Below are positions 24,784 through 34,591 of a stretch of 44,301 bases of DNA, in pieces (within the stretch, counting starts at the first letter, position 1; each line of letters starts with the position of its first letter). Under the pieces are notes generated by a model. That model was not told the DNA's origin. It made no database searches and saw only the letters and a program-made list of their open reading frames with translations. A program made the position numbers and the translations under genes. Source of the stretch: Flavobacteriia bacterium. Lineage in GTDB: Bacteria > Bacteroidota > Bacteroidia > Flavobacteriales_D > Crocinitomicaceae. The DNA is taken from the NCBI GenBank assembly GCA_016183815.1, contig JACPDW010000031.1, positions 1-44,301 on the forward strand, written 5' to 3'.

Positions 24784-25371
24784 CTATTTTCCTCTAGATG
24801 AACCTGTTTTGATTGGACTAGCTTTTTTAGTGCCAGCAGATTTTAAATTAGTTTTAGAAGTGGTTTTAACATCTTTTTTAATAACTTTTACTTTATTTGG
24901 AGATTCTGATTTTACTTTTTTCTTTTCGGGTTTTTCACCTTTTTCTAAAGTCTCAGTTTCTTCAACTACTTCTTCACTAATTTCTTCTTTTGCAAACAAA
25001 TCTCCGGTTTTGTGAAGTAAGTTATACCATTGAAATATTTTCTTTACATCAGAAAGATAAACTCTTTCTTTATTGTAGTTTGGTAAAATTTCAGTTAAAT
25101 AATTTTCTAAATTTTCTTTATTTTCTTTATAAGAAATACAATTATTTTTATCTTCTTTTTCAATAATTTTTAGAAAAACATCCTTTAAAGATACGTCTTC
25201 ATCATAGGTATAAATGCTAATGTCATCTAATGCGGAAATCTTATCTTTTGTGTAGGCTGGAAAACGTTTTTTATCCTCTAAAGATTCTACAATAATATTG
25301 TTTTTACTTTGAGCTACAACCTTATATAGCCCTGGTTTACCTGAAATAGAAATGATACCTTTTAAATTCAT
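24784..25371 (-). CDS. DUF5606 family protein
   Basis: A 195-residue cytoplasmic protein. The N-terminal 130 residues match the Bacteroidota DUF5606 family as I recall it (MNLKGIISISGKPGLYKVVA start, and KDKISALDDISIYT), with an SH3-like beta start and a helical second half (VKKIFQWYNLLHKTG). The C-terminal 65 residues are a disordered Lys/Glu/Ser/Thr tail of basic character, as in many nucleic-acid- or ribosome-associated proteins. No biochemical role is known to me. It stands alone, and its downstream side carries the palindromic element at 24721-24773. Confidence 0.75.
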   Translation of the reverse strand: MNLKGIISISGKPGLYKVVAQSKNNIIVESLEDKKRFPAYTKDKISALDDISIYTYDEDVSLKDVFLKIIEKEDKNNCISYKENKENLENYLTEILPNYNKERVYLSDVKKIFQWYNLLHKTGDLFAKEEISEEVVEETETLEKGEKPEKKKVKSESPNKVKVIKKDVKTTSKTNLKSAGTKKASPIKTGSSRGK

Positions 25372-25559
25372 AATTAATATTAAACATGCAAACTTACATA
25401 TTATTATTTATACGACAAAAAATATGCCATTTTAAAAAATGGTTTCTTTTTAAAGATTTTGAAATAGTTTTTTCTTAATTTTTAAATGAGATACAAATGT
25501 ATGATTTTAACTATCAAGATAAATTTCTTAAATATAGATACTTGGATTGATTACTATAA

Positions 25560-28500
25560 TTATAGCTTAACTAATTTTACATTTATATCTTGACCTTTAT
25601 TTTCCATATAATAAATCCCACTTGCCAAAGAACTTAAATCAACAATTTTAGTTGTATTCCCATTGATTTGTAGAGATTGGATCTTTTGACCTTGAGTATT
25701 TGTGATTATAAAAGTTTGATTTGTTTTAGTATTATTGAAAATTTGAACAGAGTTTGAAAATGGATTTGGAAAAACTGAAATGTTATTTTTCGTAGTTATT
25801 TCTGAGTTTGAAAGTTGATTAGTGCTCATACAATTAGAAGTAGATACACAACCTTCAAAAGTAACAACTACATAATAACTTCCTGCTTGAGAAGGATAAA
25901 ATATTTGTTGATTTGCCCCTTCAATCATCTCCATTGTTTCACAAGAATACCATTGATAAGCACTTCCTTCTGTAACAGACATTAGTCCACTTTCAAATTG
26001 ATCTATGACTGCGTTGCCATATACCTCAAAAATAATTATATTGCTTATATCTGTATTTTCATTTGCACATTCATTATCGGTTAATATTTTACAATAGACA
26101 TAATCACCATTTAATAAACCTGTTATTTCAATAGTAGGTGAATTATCACCAGTTAACACACCATTCCAAAACCAATTATAATCAGCATTTTGACCTATGT
26201 TTTGTACTGTACTTGTAAAAGTTACAATTTCCTCAGGACAGATCTCAACATCACTAGCACTTATATTTACAGTGGGGCTTGTTATTGGCAATATTTCTAA
26301 TACTATTTCATTACTTTGAACAGGATTTTCGATTGTACATGTTTCACTGCTAATTAACTCACACGAAATAATATCATTATTGGTTAATGAAGATGACGAA
26401 AAATTGGGACTTGAGCCAGATGGTACTCCATTTACATACCATGAATATTGAGGATTTACCCCACCTCCATTAATGGTTGAATATAAAGATACCAAATCTC
26501 CCTCACAAACACTAATATCTGGACTATTAATACTAATTGTTGGATTTATTGGCGATAATTGATTTATTAATTTAGAAGCAGAACTTTTACAACCTTTATT
26601 ATTCACAACTTCTAATTCAATATTTTGAGCACTACTTACGTTGATTTGTGAAGTGGATTCACCAGTGCTCCATAAATAATTTTCAATGGTTTCTGAAGTA
26701 TTAACTCCTAATACAATTGGGTCGATACATAATTCATTTGGACCTGAAATTTGAATATTAAAATTAGTTTCTAATAAAAGGTTAAAAGCATGAGCTTTTC
26801 CATAACCGTATGCAAAGTTTGGAACTGTACCTGTGTATTGGTCTGTAAAAGCTGTATTGATTAAATCATCTTTAAAATCTTGATAAGTTGAAAGAGGACA
26901 TTTCTCTAGATATAGAGCTGCGATGCCAGCAACAACGGGAGATGCCATCGAAGTGCCACCGTTTCGAGCAAACCAACCACCTTGTAAAACTTTAAATTGT
27001 TGTGCAGGATTTTCTAGAATACACAAAGGTGCAGGAGCAAATGAACCATCGCCAGATGCAGAAATCTCTGGTTTTATAATATTTGTTCTTGTTGGCCCTA
27101 TACTTGATGAGCTTGCTAAAGCTCCTCTTGGAGGAACAACAGCAGAATTGTCTTGTAAATCGCCATTGTTGTCAATATACATAACTCTGTTTCTCAAATT
27201 TGCAACCGATACAATTTTATCTGAACAATTCCAATCTGAAACAATGGATTGTAAAGAGTCTGGTAAAACATAATTCACAATATTTGGGTAGGTTAACACA
27301 TCAGGTATGTTTTCAACTATTTGATAAGCATCACCATAATTTGCTCCAGTCCATGCGTCATAAACACCGCTTCCTGAAGTATTAAAAGAAATGTAATAAT
27401 TTGTTGAATCAATGCGTTTTATATGTGCAAACATATTATAGGCATTTGCTTGAGGACCTGAATATATATCAATTAATGCTATAGTGTCGCCTGTTGGACT
27501 TAAAATATATTCATTTATTTCAGTACCAAGTGTGTTTAAAACATTATAAGTATTTGTTTGACCTCTTGTTTCATAATTTGAATTTGGATTAATAGCAGAG
27601 AAAGAATAATTAATGTTAAACACTTCACTTTGATTGCCCCAAAGATCAAAAAAAGCTGAATTAGTTCCAAAAGCACCAGCTGGGTTATTAGCTAGCCAAA
27701 TAAAAGAGGGAGTACTAGTAACTACATTGTGTACATGAAAATTCTTAAAATCACCTCCATTTCCTGCTGAGGATAAAATAATACGACCTTCTTTTTCATC
27801 GAGTAAGGTATTCATCAATTCAGAAGCAGGATCTTCTCCATCATGAGAACCAAAATAGGAACCTAAACTAATATTAATTACAGCAGGTAAACCATATTGA
27901 TCAGCAATTTTAAAAATATAATCACAAGCATCAGCTACTCTGAGGGTCCAATTATTTCCATCATCAAAATTAAAATCAACGATGATAATTTTAGATTCCG
28001 GAGCCATTCCTGCATTGGTGCCATTTGCTAATCCACCACCTGATCCAGCACCTGCTACTGTAGTTCCATGACCTATATTGCATTGCAATGGCAACAAGGT
28101 GTCGTTCAAATCTATAGAATCAAAAATTTGACCATATCCATATTCTTCGGGAGTTCTTTCGGGGTCAACAGCCATATTGTGGTCCCAATACCTAATAATT
28201 CTTGAATTTCCATTTTCATCTTTAAAATCAGGGTGTTGATAATCACAACCTGTATCAATATAACCAATTATGACATTTTTGCCTGTATATGCTTGTGTAA
28301 GTGGGCTTTGTCCAGAATGAACTTCATTAACAAAATGCATTGCACGGGAAGAATCATTGAGTAATACAGGAGAATGAGAAGAAAAGTAAAAATCATTTAT
28401 TTTATTTTCAGAAATTAATTGATTTATGTCAGTAGGTGTACAAGTTACATAGATGTAATTTTCCGTGCTTTTTTTAATTTTTATCTGATTATTTTTTTTG

Positions 28501-28655
28501 ATATCTTCGAGATTCACACCTTTGGAATCTATTGCAAAAGGCATTTTTTTACTTCCTTCTTCTTTTAAAAGCAATTCAAAACCGAATTTATTTGATTGAG
28601 AATAAAAGGTGTTAATCAAGAAAAATAAATTAAAAAATAAAACGATTTTTTTCAT
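25560..28655 (-). CDS. Subtilisin-like serine protease (S8) with T9SS sorting domain
   Basis: A 1031-residue secreted protease. The signal peptide is residues 1-20. The catalytic triad is Asp134 (YIDTGCDYQHPDF), His196 (GHGTTVAG) and Ser569 (GGTSMASP), with the oxyanion-hole Asn in SSAGNGG. The roughly 370 residues between His and Ser include a large insertion, as in C5a-peptidase/lantibiotic-type subtilases. Ig-like repeats follow (about 690-930; pattern VCEGDLVSLYS, EICPEEIVTFTS), then a type A T9SS C-terminal domain starting around NISVFPNPFSN. It probably degrades proteins outside the cell or matures surface proteins. It is monocistronic by spacing. Confidence 0.92.
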   Translation of the reverse strand: MKKIVLFFNLFFLINTFYSQSNKFGFELLLKEEGSKKMPFAIDSKGVNLEDIKKNNQIKIKKSTENYIYVTCTPTDINQLISENKINDFYFSSHSPVLLNDSSRAMHFVNEVHSGQSPLTQAYTGKNVIIGYIDTGCDYQHPDFKDENGNSRIIRYWDHNMAVDPERTPEEYGYGQIFDSIDLNDTLLPLQCNIGHGTTVAGAGSGGGLANGTNAGMAPESKIIIVDFNFDDGNNWTLRVADACDYIFKIADQYGLPAVINISLGSYFGSHDGEDPASELMNTLLDEKEGRIILSSAGNGGDFKNFHVHNVVTSTPSFIWLANNPAGAFGTNSAFFDLWGNQSEVFNINYSFSAINPNSNYETRGQTNTYNVLNTLGTEINEYILSPTGDTIALIDIYSGPQANAYNMFAHIKRIDSTNYYISFNTSGSGVYDAWTGANYGDAYQIVENIPDVLTYPNIVNYVLPDSLQSIVSDWNCSDKIVSVANLRNRVMYIDNNGDLQDNSAVVPPRGALASSSSIGPTRTNIIKPEISASGDGSFAPAPLCILENPAQQFKVLQGGWFARNGGTSMASPVVAGIAALYLEKCPLSTYQDFKDDLINTAFTDQYTGTVPNFAYGYGKAHAFNLLLETNFNIQISGPNELCIDPIVLGVNTSETIENYLWSTGESTSQINVSSAQNIELEVVNNKGCKSSASKLINQLSPINPTISINSPDISVCEGDLVSLYSTINGGGVNPQYSWYVNGVPSGSSPNFSSSSLTNNDIISCELISSETCTIENPVQSNEIVLEILPITSPTVNISASDVEICPEEIVTFTSTVQNIGQNADYNWFWNGVLTGDNSPTIEITGLLNGDYVYCKILTDNECANENTDISNIIIFEVYGNAVIDQFESGLMSVTEGSAYQWYSCETMEMIEGANQQIFYPSQAGSYYVVVTFEGCVSTSNCMSTNQLSNSEITTKNNISVFPNPFSNSVQIFNNTKTNQTFIITNTQGQKIQSLQINGNTTKIVDLSSLASGIYYMENKGQDINVKLVKL

Positions 28656-28767
28656 AAAATAAATTTGAGATAAAAATACAAATTATAATTCATATAAATT
28701 CAGTAAAGTTTCAAAACTACCATTTTAATTAATATTTTTAAAAGATTAATTATCAAATTTTCTAAAA

Positions 28768-30312
28768 TTATTTAAAGAAACTAAATCTTTTTGGAAAATA
28801 AATACAATCAATTTGATACAAATCCAATAAAGTATTAGTTATATGTCTTAGTTTTAATTTGTTTTTAAATTGATATTTTGAATATGAATATTCATTTTTC
28901 ATTTTATTGTTCAACCAAATAAAACATGGAACATTTGTCATATATTTTGATGGTAGTAAAGCTTGATTATGCCCGACAAAAAAACGATAATCATAAACTT
29001 CGTCTCCATGATCAGAAAAATAAGTAAGCGAAATAGAAAAATCTTTGTAAAATTTTAAGTTTTTAATTAATTGATATACAATATAGTCATTAAATAAAAC
29101 AGAGTTGTCGTACTGATTAATTATTAATCCTGCTTTTTCCCCAAATTTTGAATTAATATTTTTAAACTTATCAAACTTTTTCGAATAATTTTTTTTATAT
29201 GGAGTATGAGTTCCTTTAAGGTGTACAAAGATTACTTGTTTTTTATGTTCATTTTTTTTAATTAATTTTCTAAAATGTTTTAAAACATGATAATCAGTTG
29301 CAATTGAATTGATTGGATTTATAAATTTTGAGTATTTAGAACGTTTTGAAATAATTGTAACTGGAGTATTACTTTTTTCAAAATATGGTTGATTGCTTAA
29401 CCAACAAGTATAAAAACCAGAAATATTTAAAATATCTATAATACTGGATTTTTTTTTGTTATTTATTGAAAAGGTAAGTATATCTTGTAAAGATTCAATA
29501 GTATGAACTTTTTCTGTGTGAACATTTGTAAATAATATTAGTTCGTTTTTAATTTTGCTAAGTAAAGGATTGGTTTTTCTTTTATATCCATATAGACTCA
29601 TGTGGTGTGCTGATGTGGATTCACCTATTACAATAATATGAAGTTCTTTTCTTGTTTTGTTTTTAATTAATATGGTATTTTTATTAAGTGGCTCATTACT
29701 AGCGTTTTTGAGTTTGTTGTAACTGGCATTAAAATCAATCCATGCTTTTATCATTCTGATAGTAGGGATATTAGTTATATAACTCAAATTAAATCTAATT
29801 AATAAAGGACTTAAAAGAATGAGAAATATAAACATAAATTTAATTGATTTTATTTTTAAATATATTTTTAATTTATAAAAAAATATTAAACATACAATGT
29901 AAAAACCTAAATAAAATACATGATACCACTCAATATAAGTAAAGAAAAAATCATAAGCTAATTCACTATTAAAATGACCTAAAGTAATATAACTTGATTC
30001 ATGAAAATTTACTTTGAAAACAAATAGGTGATATAATTCGAGAAAAGAAGGAGGTGAAATAAGAAAAATTAGAATAACTAAAAAAAGGTTTTTAAAACTT
30101 TTTAGAAAATAAAAAGGGACATTAATAATTATACAAAAAATGCAATGCCAAAAAATTAAAAGTACAAAATGAATAATTAAATTTTTATTTATTGAGTCTG
30201 TAAGATTTATAAATGTTATAATATCAATGATAAATATTGGTGCAAATAAGATTAAAAAGATATTAATTCTTATTGGGTCAATTTTAAGATTTAACTTTTT
30301 TATAATAGCCAT
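28768..30312 (-). CDS. Phosphoethanolamine-transferase-like membrane sulfatase-fold protein (EptA/CptA type)
   Basis: A 514-residue inner-membrane enzyme. Five membrane helices occupy about residues 15-175, followed by a periplasmic alkaline-phosphatase-superfamily domain. The nucleophile motif is IVIGESTSAHHMSLYGYKRK, like GEST of CptA. Later metal-site motifs are FVHLKGTHTPY and YFSDHGDEVYDYR with VGHN. Family members move phosphoethanolamine onto lipid A, LPS core, glycans or proteins; the acceptor here is unknown. The DNA is more AT-rich than its neighbours, and it stands alone between long AT-rich gaps, so recent transfer is possible but unproven. Confidence 0.83.
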   Translation of the reverse strand: MAIIKKLNLKIDPIRINIFLILFAPIFIIDIITFINLTDSINKNLIIHFVLLIFWHCIFCIIINVPFYFLKSFKNLFLVILIFLISPPSFLELYHLFVFKVNFHESSYITLGHFNSELAYDFFFTYIEWYHVFYLGFYIVCLIFFYKLKIYLKIKSIKFMFIFLILLSPLLIRFNLSYITNIPTIRMIKAWIDFNASYNKLKNASNEPLNKNTILIKNKTRKELHIIVIGESTSAHHMSLYGYKRKTNPLLSKIKNELILFTNVHTEKVHTIESLQDILTFSINNKKKSSIIDILNISGFYTCWLSNQPYFEKSNTPVTIISKRSKYSKFINPINSIATDYHVLKHFRKLIKKNEHKKQVIFVHLKGTHTPYKKNYSKKFDKFKNINSKFGEKAGLIINQYDNSVLFNDYIVYQLIKNLKFYKDFSISLTYFSDHGDEVYDYRFFVGHNQALLPSKYMTNVPCFIWLNNKMKNEYSYSKYQFKNKLKLRHITNTLLDLYQIDCIYFPKRFSFFK

Positions 30313-30636
30313 TTAGGTATTTTATTTGCAAATGTTGTTTGAATAATATAAACTCTTAATATCATGTATTTTAAATATAATGTACATATTTAATTTTTAT
30401 CAATTTTAGTTCATAATCAATATTTTCAGCTATAAAAATCTTTTTTAAAATATTCCTTTTATTTATGTTGATTAAATCTTGTATCTTACTATTTAAAAGC
30501 ACTTTGATAAAGCATGAAAAATTGAATTTAGATAATTAGATAAAATTATGTATATTTTTTTTTGTTTTAAAAATTAATTAATTTAATGTAGATTTGTAAA
30601 ATAAATACAAATTTGTTTAAAATTAATATTAATTCT
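30313..30636. other. Divergent AT-rich promoter region
   Basis: 324 bases between two divergent genes. TAGATTTG at 30589-30596 fits the -7 consensus for the rightward subtilase operon; the TTTG at 30561-30564 is 24 bases upstream of it, longer than usual. No clear box is seen for the leftward transferase, and no other gene is visible. Confidence 0.4.
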
Positions 30637-32217
30637 ATGGCACTAAAATTTTTTCACTTTTTTTTATTGATTAGTTTATCTTTAAATGTGTGTTTATCAC
30701 AAGCTTGTGATCCTGAAATCCTTAATTGGTACAATAAAAAATCCCCGGGAATGAATACAGAAAAGGCCTACAAAAAGGTTTCTAGTAAAAAAAGTAAAAC
30801 TGTAATTGTGGCTGTAATTGACTCTGGAATAGACATCGAACATGAAGATTTAAAAGGAAAAATTTGGACAAATCCCAAAGAAATCCCAAACAATAAAATT
30901 GATGACGATAAAAATGGGTATATTGATGATATTCATGGCTGGAATTTTTTAGGAGGCTCAGATGGGAAGCATCAACAGTACGCCTGTTTAGAAAAAACAA
31001 GAATTTATAGAGATTACAGAGATAAATACGAAAAAATCGAGCCGAATCAGGTGTCAAATTCAGAGTTGAAAGAATACGAGCTTTATAAATTGTTGAGAAA
31101 AGAAGTTAGAGAAGAGAAAGAACAATACGAACAAATTCTAAGTCAAATAGATATGTTGCCTATGATTATAAAGATGGTTCCTGATATGGTTTCTAATGCA
31201 ATAGGAAAAAAAAATTATACCAAAAAAGACTTAGAAAAGTGGAAACCAACTGATGAACAGATGTCACAGATAAAAGATTTGGCATTAGCAATTGAAAATG
31301 GTGAGTTAAGTGATGAGGCTATTAAAGAACAGAAAGATCAAGTTTATGCCATGGTGAATTACCATTATAATGTAAATTATAACGATAGAGAAATTGTAGG
31401 TGATAATCCAAAAGATTTTTCACAAAAAAACTATGGAAACAATGATGTTGAAGGTCCAGATGCTTTACACGGAACACATGTAGGTGGTATAATTGCATCA
31501 ATTAGAGGCAACAATATAGGTAATGATGGAGTTGCTAGTGATGTTTTACTGATGTCATTACGTGCGGTTCCTGATGGAGACGAACAAGATAAGGACATAG
31601 CATTTGCAATTCGATATGCGGTTGATAACGGTGCTCAAATTATTAATATGTCTTTTGGAAAACAATATTCTCCTAATGCAAAAGAAGTTTATGAAGCATT
31701 AAAATACGCTGATTCCAAAGGGGTTTTATTAGTTCATGCCGCTGGAAATGAAAATAAAAATATAGATGAAAATGAAAAATATCCAACTGCAAAATATACT
31801 TTTCAAAATGAAAAATTCGTTCATTATCTGAGTATTGGTGCGAATACTAGATTTAGTAAAAACACTTTGGCTGCTTCCTTTTCAAACTTCGGAAAAGTTA
31901 GCGTTGATGTTTTTGCACCAGGTCATGATATTTTTAGTACTGTTCCACAAAGTGCTTACAAAAAACTGAACGGAACATCTATGGCCGCTCCTATGGTTAG
32001 TGGTGCTGCTGCTTTTTTAAAATCTTACTATTCGGAGTTAACAATGATGGAAATTAAAGATATTTTGATTGCTTCAGCAAAAAATTATAGTACTAATAAA
32101 TGTGAAAAACCAGGAACAAAAGAACTTGTCGATTTTGGCACTCTTAGTGTTTCAGGTTCAGTAATTGACTTAAATACAGCAGTTTCATTAGCAGAAAAAA
32201 AAATAAAATCTAAATAA
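30637..32217 (+). CDS. Subtilisin-like serine protease (S8) with a long Asp-His insertion
   Basis: The ATG at 30637 gives 526 residues and a signal peptide (MALKFFHFFLLISLSLNVCLSQ); a longer frame starts at TTG 30613. Triad residues are Asp62 (AVIDSGIDIEHEDL), His278 (LHGTHVGG) and Ser448 (NGTSMAAP). About 215 residues separate Asp and His, much more than in subtilisin (about 30), with a charged helical insert (KEVREEKEQYEQIL). There is no T9SS domain, so it is probably periplasmic or released differently. It heads a tightly spaced operon with two lipoproteins and a nuclease, so an envelope-quality role is possible; that is inference. Confidence 0.9.
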   Translation: MALKFFHFFLLISLSLNVCLSQACDPEILNWYNKKSPGMNTEKAYKKVSSKKSKTVIVAVIDSGIDIEHEDLKGKIWTNPKEIPNNKIDDDKNGYIDDIHGWNFLGGSDGKHQQYACLEKTRIYRDYRDKYEKIEPNQVSNSELKEYELYKLLRKEVREEKEQYEQILSQIDMLPMIIKMVPDMVSNAIGKKNYTKKDLEKWKPTDEQMSQIKDLALAIENGELSDEAIKEQKDQVYAMVNYHYNVNYNDREIVGDNPKDFSQKNYGNNDVEGPDALHGTHVGGIIASIRGNNIGNDGVASDVLLMSLRAVPDGDEQDKDIAFAIRYAVDNGAQIINMSFGKQYSPNAKEVYEALKYADSKGVLLVHAAGNENKNIDENEKYPTAKYTFQNEKFVHYLSIGANTRFSKNTLAASFSNFGKVSVDVFAPGHDIFSTVPQSAYKKLNGTSMAAPMVSGAAAFLKSYYSELTMMEIKDILIASAKNYSTNKCEKPGTKELVDFGTLSVSGSVIDLNTAVSLAEKKIKSK

Positions 32218-32219
32218 TT

Positions 32220-33683
32220 ATGAAAACATTTGTTCAACTATTCTATTTGTCAGTATTAGTTACTTTTATTTTTTCTTGTTCTTCAAAAAGTAGTAATAGT
32301 CTTGATAATAGCACTTTGGCTTATTTAAATGGCAACTCCAATGCTCTTGTTTTTGGTAAAATCGATTTAGAAGGAATTCTTAATAAAACTTCATATAAAG
32401 AAATTCCTAAAATGGGAGTTTTAATTGTTGAAGAGTTAAAAAAATTTAAAGGGGCACTAGATTTGAGCCAAAAAATAAATTTTGTTTTGGAAGGTCCTTT
32501 TGAAGAAAACAACCCAAAAAGAGGATTGCTTTTTTCGAAAATTAAGAACGAAGATTCCTTAAAAAACAAGATCTTGTCTATGGGTTATTCGTTACAAAAA
32601 AGAGGCAACTTGCAATTTTTTCAAGACAAAGAAGTTGCATTAGGATTTCAAGATGATTTGCTAGTTTTATTTACTCAAAAAGGTGAATATCAAGCAAAGA
32701 CAATATTTCCTGAAATTTTTAAATCATGTAAAAAAGATCCAATTACAGGTAAAACTGAAAAAATTCTTTCTGAAAAGGGAGACATCATTATAGGTGTAAA
32801 TTATGAAAATTTGTATAAATCTTCTGTAACTGGCAGTATTAATAAAGAAAAGCAAGAAGAATTTAAGCGAATGATGGAGGATTCCTATACTTCAATTCAA
32901 TGGTTTTTTGAAAATGGATATGCTCAAATGAACATACAAAATTTATTTTCTGATGCTTGGTTGAAACGTTTGACATTAACAAGTGATGCCTCTGGTGAAA
33001 TATTAAAAAAACTAGGAAAAGGTAAAGCAAATATTGGACTTTCAATTTTAATGGACACTGATAAATTACAGAGCATAGTTGATGATTACGCTTCAAACTC
33101 GATAGATGATTTTTCAAATAGTAGTTTTGAATTCGGTGGTCTATTATCGAGCTTTGGTAACAAACCATTTAGTGGAATTTGGAATGGAAAATTAGGACTT
33201 GTTCAAGTAGGAGATGTAAAAACAGACGGAAGTTTTATTCCTGAAATTAATTTTTTTATGGGCTTAGGTCACAAAGGAAAAACTTTGATAGATTTTGTTA
33301 AAGCTTTTATGCCAGGAACTGTTCAAAATCCAGATGGTACAATTACAAGTAATGGCATGAATTTCACTTTAAATGAAAAAGAAATTTCTGGTTCAACGAA
33401 AAAAAATAATTCATATAGCACCTTGGAAATTCCAAATTTTGCAAAAGGTTTTGGCACAAAAGGAATTCAATTTTTCGCTGATTTTGACAAATTAGACATT
33501 AAAAGTTTAGAATTAGAAGACAATCAGAAATTCATTTATGCCATTAAAAATATTCATTTTGAAATGGATAATGAAAAAGGCAAATTGATAATTAATGGAA
33601 AAAATGCTTCTCAAAACATCTTAAAACAAATGATTGATGTGTATGTAGATGATATTAAAGATAAAATTGGTCATATTAATTAA
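32220..33683 (+). CDS. DUF4836-like lipoprotein
   Basis: A 487-residue lipoprotein with a signal peptide ending IFSC (Cys20). The opening mature segment (TLAYLNGNSNALVFGKIDL, then a 'promoted to Ile-Leu-Asn' helix) and the overall layout of a beta/alpha domain repeated with SILMDTDKLQSIV in the middle recall DUF4836 of Bacteroidota, by pattern memory rather than an alignment. It starts two bases after the subtilase stop and overlaps the next lipoprotein by one base (TAATG). Function unknown; it sits in the envelope next to a protease. Confidence 0.65.
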   Translation: MKTFVQLFYLSVLVTFIFSCSSKSSNSLDNSTLAYLNGNSNALVFGKIDLEGILNKTSYKEIPKMGVLIVEELKKFKGALDLSQKINFVLEGPFEENNPKRGLLFSKIKNEDSLKNKILSMGYSLQKRGNLQFFQDKEVALGFQDDLLVLFTQKGEYQAKTIFPEIFKSCKKDPITGKTEKILSEKGDIIIGVNYENLYKSSVTGSINKEKQEEFKRMMEDSYTSIQWFFENGYAQMNIQNLFSDAWLKRLTLTSDASGEILKKLGKGKANIGLSILMDTDKLQSIVDDYASNSIDDFSNSSFEFGGLLSSFGNKPFSGIWNGKLGLVQVGDVKTDGSFIPEINFFMGLGHKGKTLIDFVKAFMPGTVQNPDGTITSNGMNFTLNEKEISGSTKKNNSYSTLEIPNFAKGFGTKGIQFFADFDKLDIKSLELEDNQKFIYAIKNIHFEMDNEKGKLIINGKNASQNILKQMIDVYVDDIKDKIGHIN

Positions 33684-34588
33684 TGAAGTTTTACATTCAA
33701 TTTTTTTTTCTTTTTCTTTCATTTTTCACACTATTTTCCTGTGAAAGCATTAAATATCAACCTGTTGAAACTCCAGCTCAAAAGGAAAAAACTAGAATTA
33801 AATCAATTGAAGATCAGCTGTTTGAAACTTTTAAAAACAAAGAGATTAAATATCAGTCTGTCGCTTTTGGTACAGGCAAAATTGTAAAACCAACAGTTTA
33901 TTTTACACTTGATTCTTTGTATCAAAAAAAGTACATTTTAGAAAAAAAAGGAAAGATTGACAATGAGTTAGAAAATGAAATAGATAAAACTGTAAATTTA
34001 ATTCTCTCTGACACCAGTCAAATTTATTTTATTGAAAATCACGTTTTCACAAGTATAGAATTTGGTCAAAAATTCATTCAAAATGCCCAAATAATCTGTG
34101 ACAAAAAGGATAAGATTCAAACTATAGACATAATTGAAAGTTATCAAATACCATCTCATTTAGATACTTATTTTTCAAAATGGGTTTTTAATGAATCTTT
34201 TGTACATAGTGGTTATACTGTTGATGAAAATGAACTTGCTTTTTATACCTTTTATCGTTCAGTTTTTGACAAACTCGAAGGCAATGAAAAACAACTTTTT
34301 TTAATTCATGTTTTAGAGTTAATGAAAATTGCTGACGATTATGATACATTAGAAAAAGGTCAACTTATACATGCGTTGTTAAACAAACATTTCAAAGGTA
34401 ATTCTTTGTTGACAGAAGAACTTCAAATTGACAATATTTCTGAAGAAAGTGATGAATTCGGAAATATACTTTCATATTTTGTGGAGCTTATTCATATTAA
34501 AAGTGGATTAACGAAAAAATACTTGGTACAAATGAATCCTTTTTTAGAAATCATCGATAAAAAAGAGCAAAATTTTGAAAAAAAATAA
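33683..34588 (+). CDS. Unknown lipoprotein
   Basis: A 301-residue lipoprotein with signal peptide ending LFSC (Cys20). No family recognised. The mature part is mixed alpha/beta and rich in Lys, Glu, Phe and Tyr, with a helical segment near 215-245 (KQLFLIHVLELMKIADDYD). Its position, overlapping the DUF4836-like lipoprotein by one base and three bases before the nuclease gene, makes it part of the same operon. Confidence 0.7.
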   Translation: MKFYIQFFFLFLSFFTLFSCESIKYQPVETPAQKEKTRIKSIEDQLFETFKNKEIKYQSVAFGTGKIVKPTVYFTLDSLYQKKYILEKKGKIDNELENEIDKTVNLILSDTSQIYFIENHVFTSIEFGQKFIQNAQIICDKKDKIQTIDIIESYQIPSHLDTYFSKWVFNESFVHSGYTVDENELAFYTFYRSVFDKLEGNEKQLFLIHVLELMKIADDYDTLEKGQLIHALLNKHFKGNSLLTEELQIDNISEESDEFGNILSYFVELIHIKSGLTKKYLVQMNPFLEIIDKKEQNFEKK

Positions 34589-34591
34589 ATT

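Noticed and set aside
25560-32217. Tandem duplication of the two subtilases
   Set aside because: They differ in domain layout (T9SS and Ig-like repeats versus a long Asp-His insert) and are on opposite strands; similarity is limited to the S8 core.
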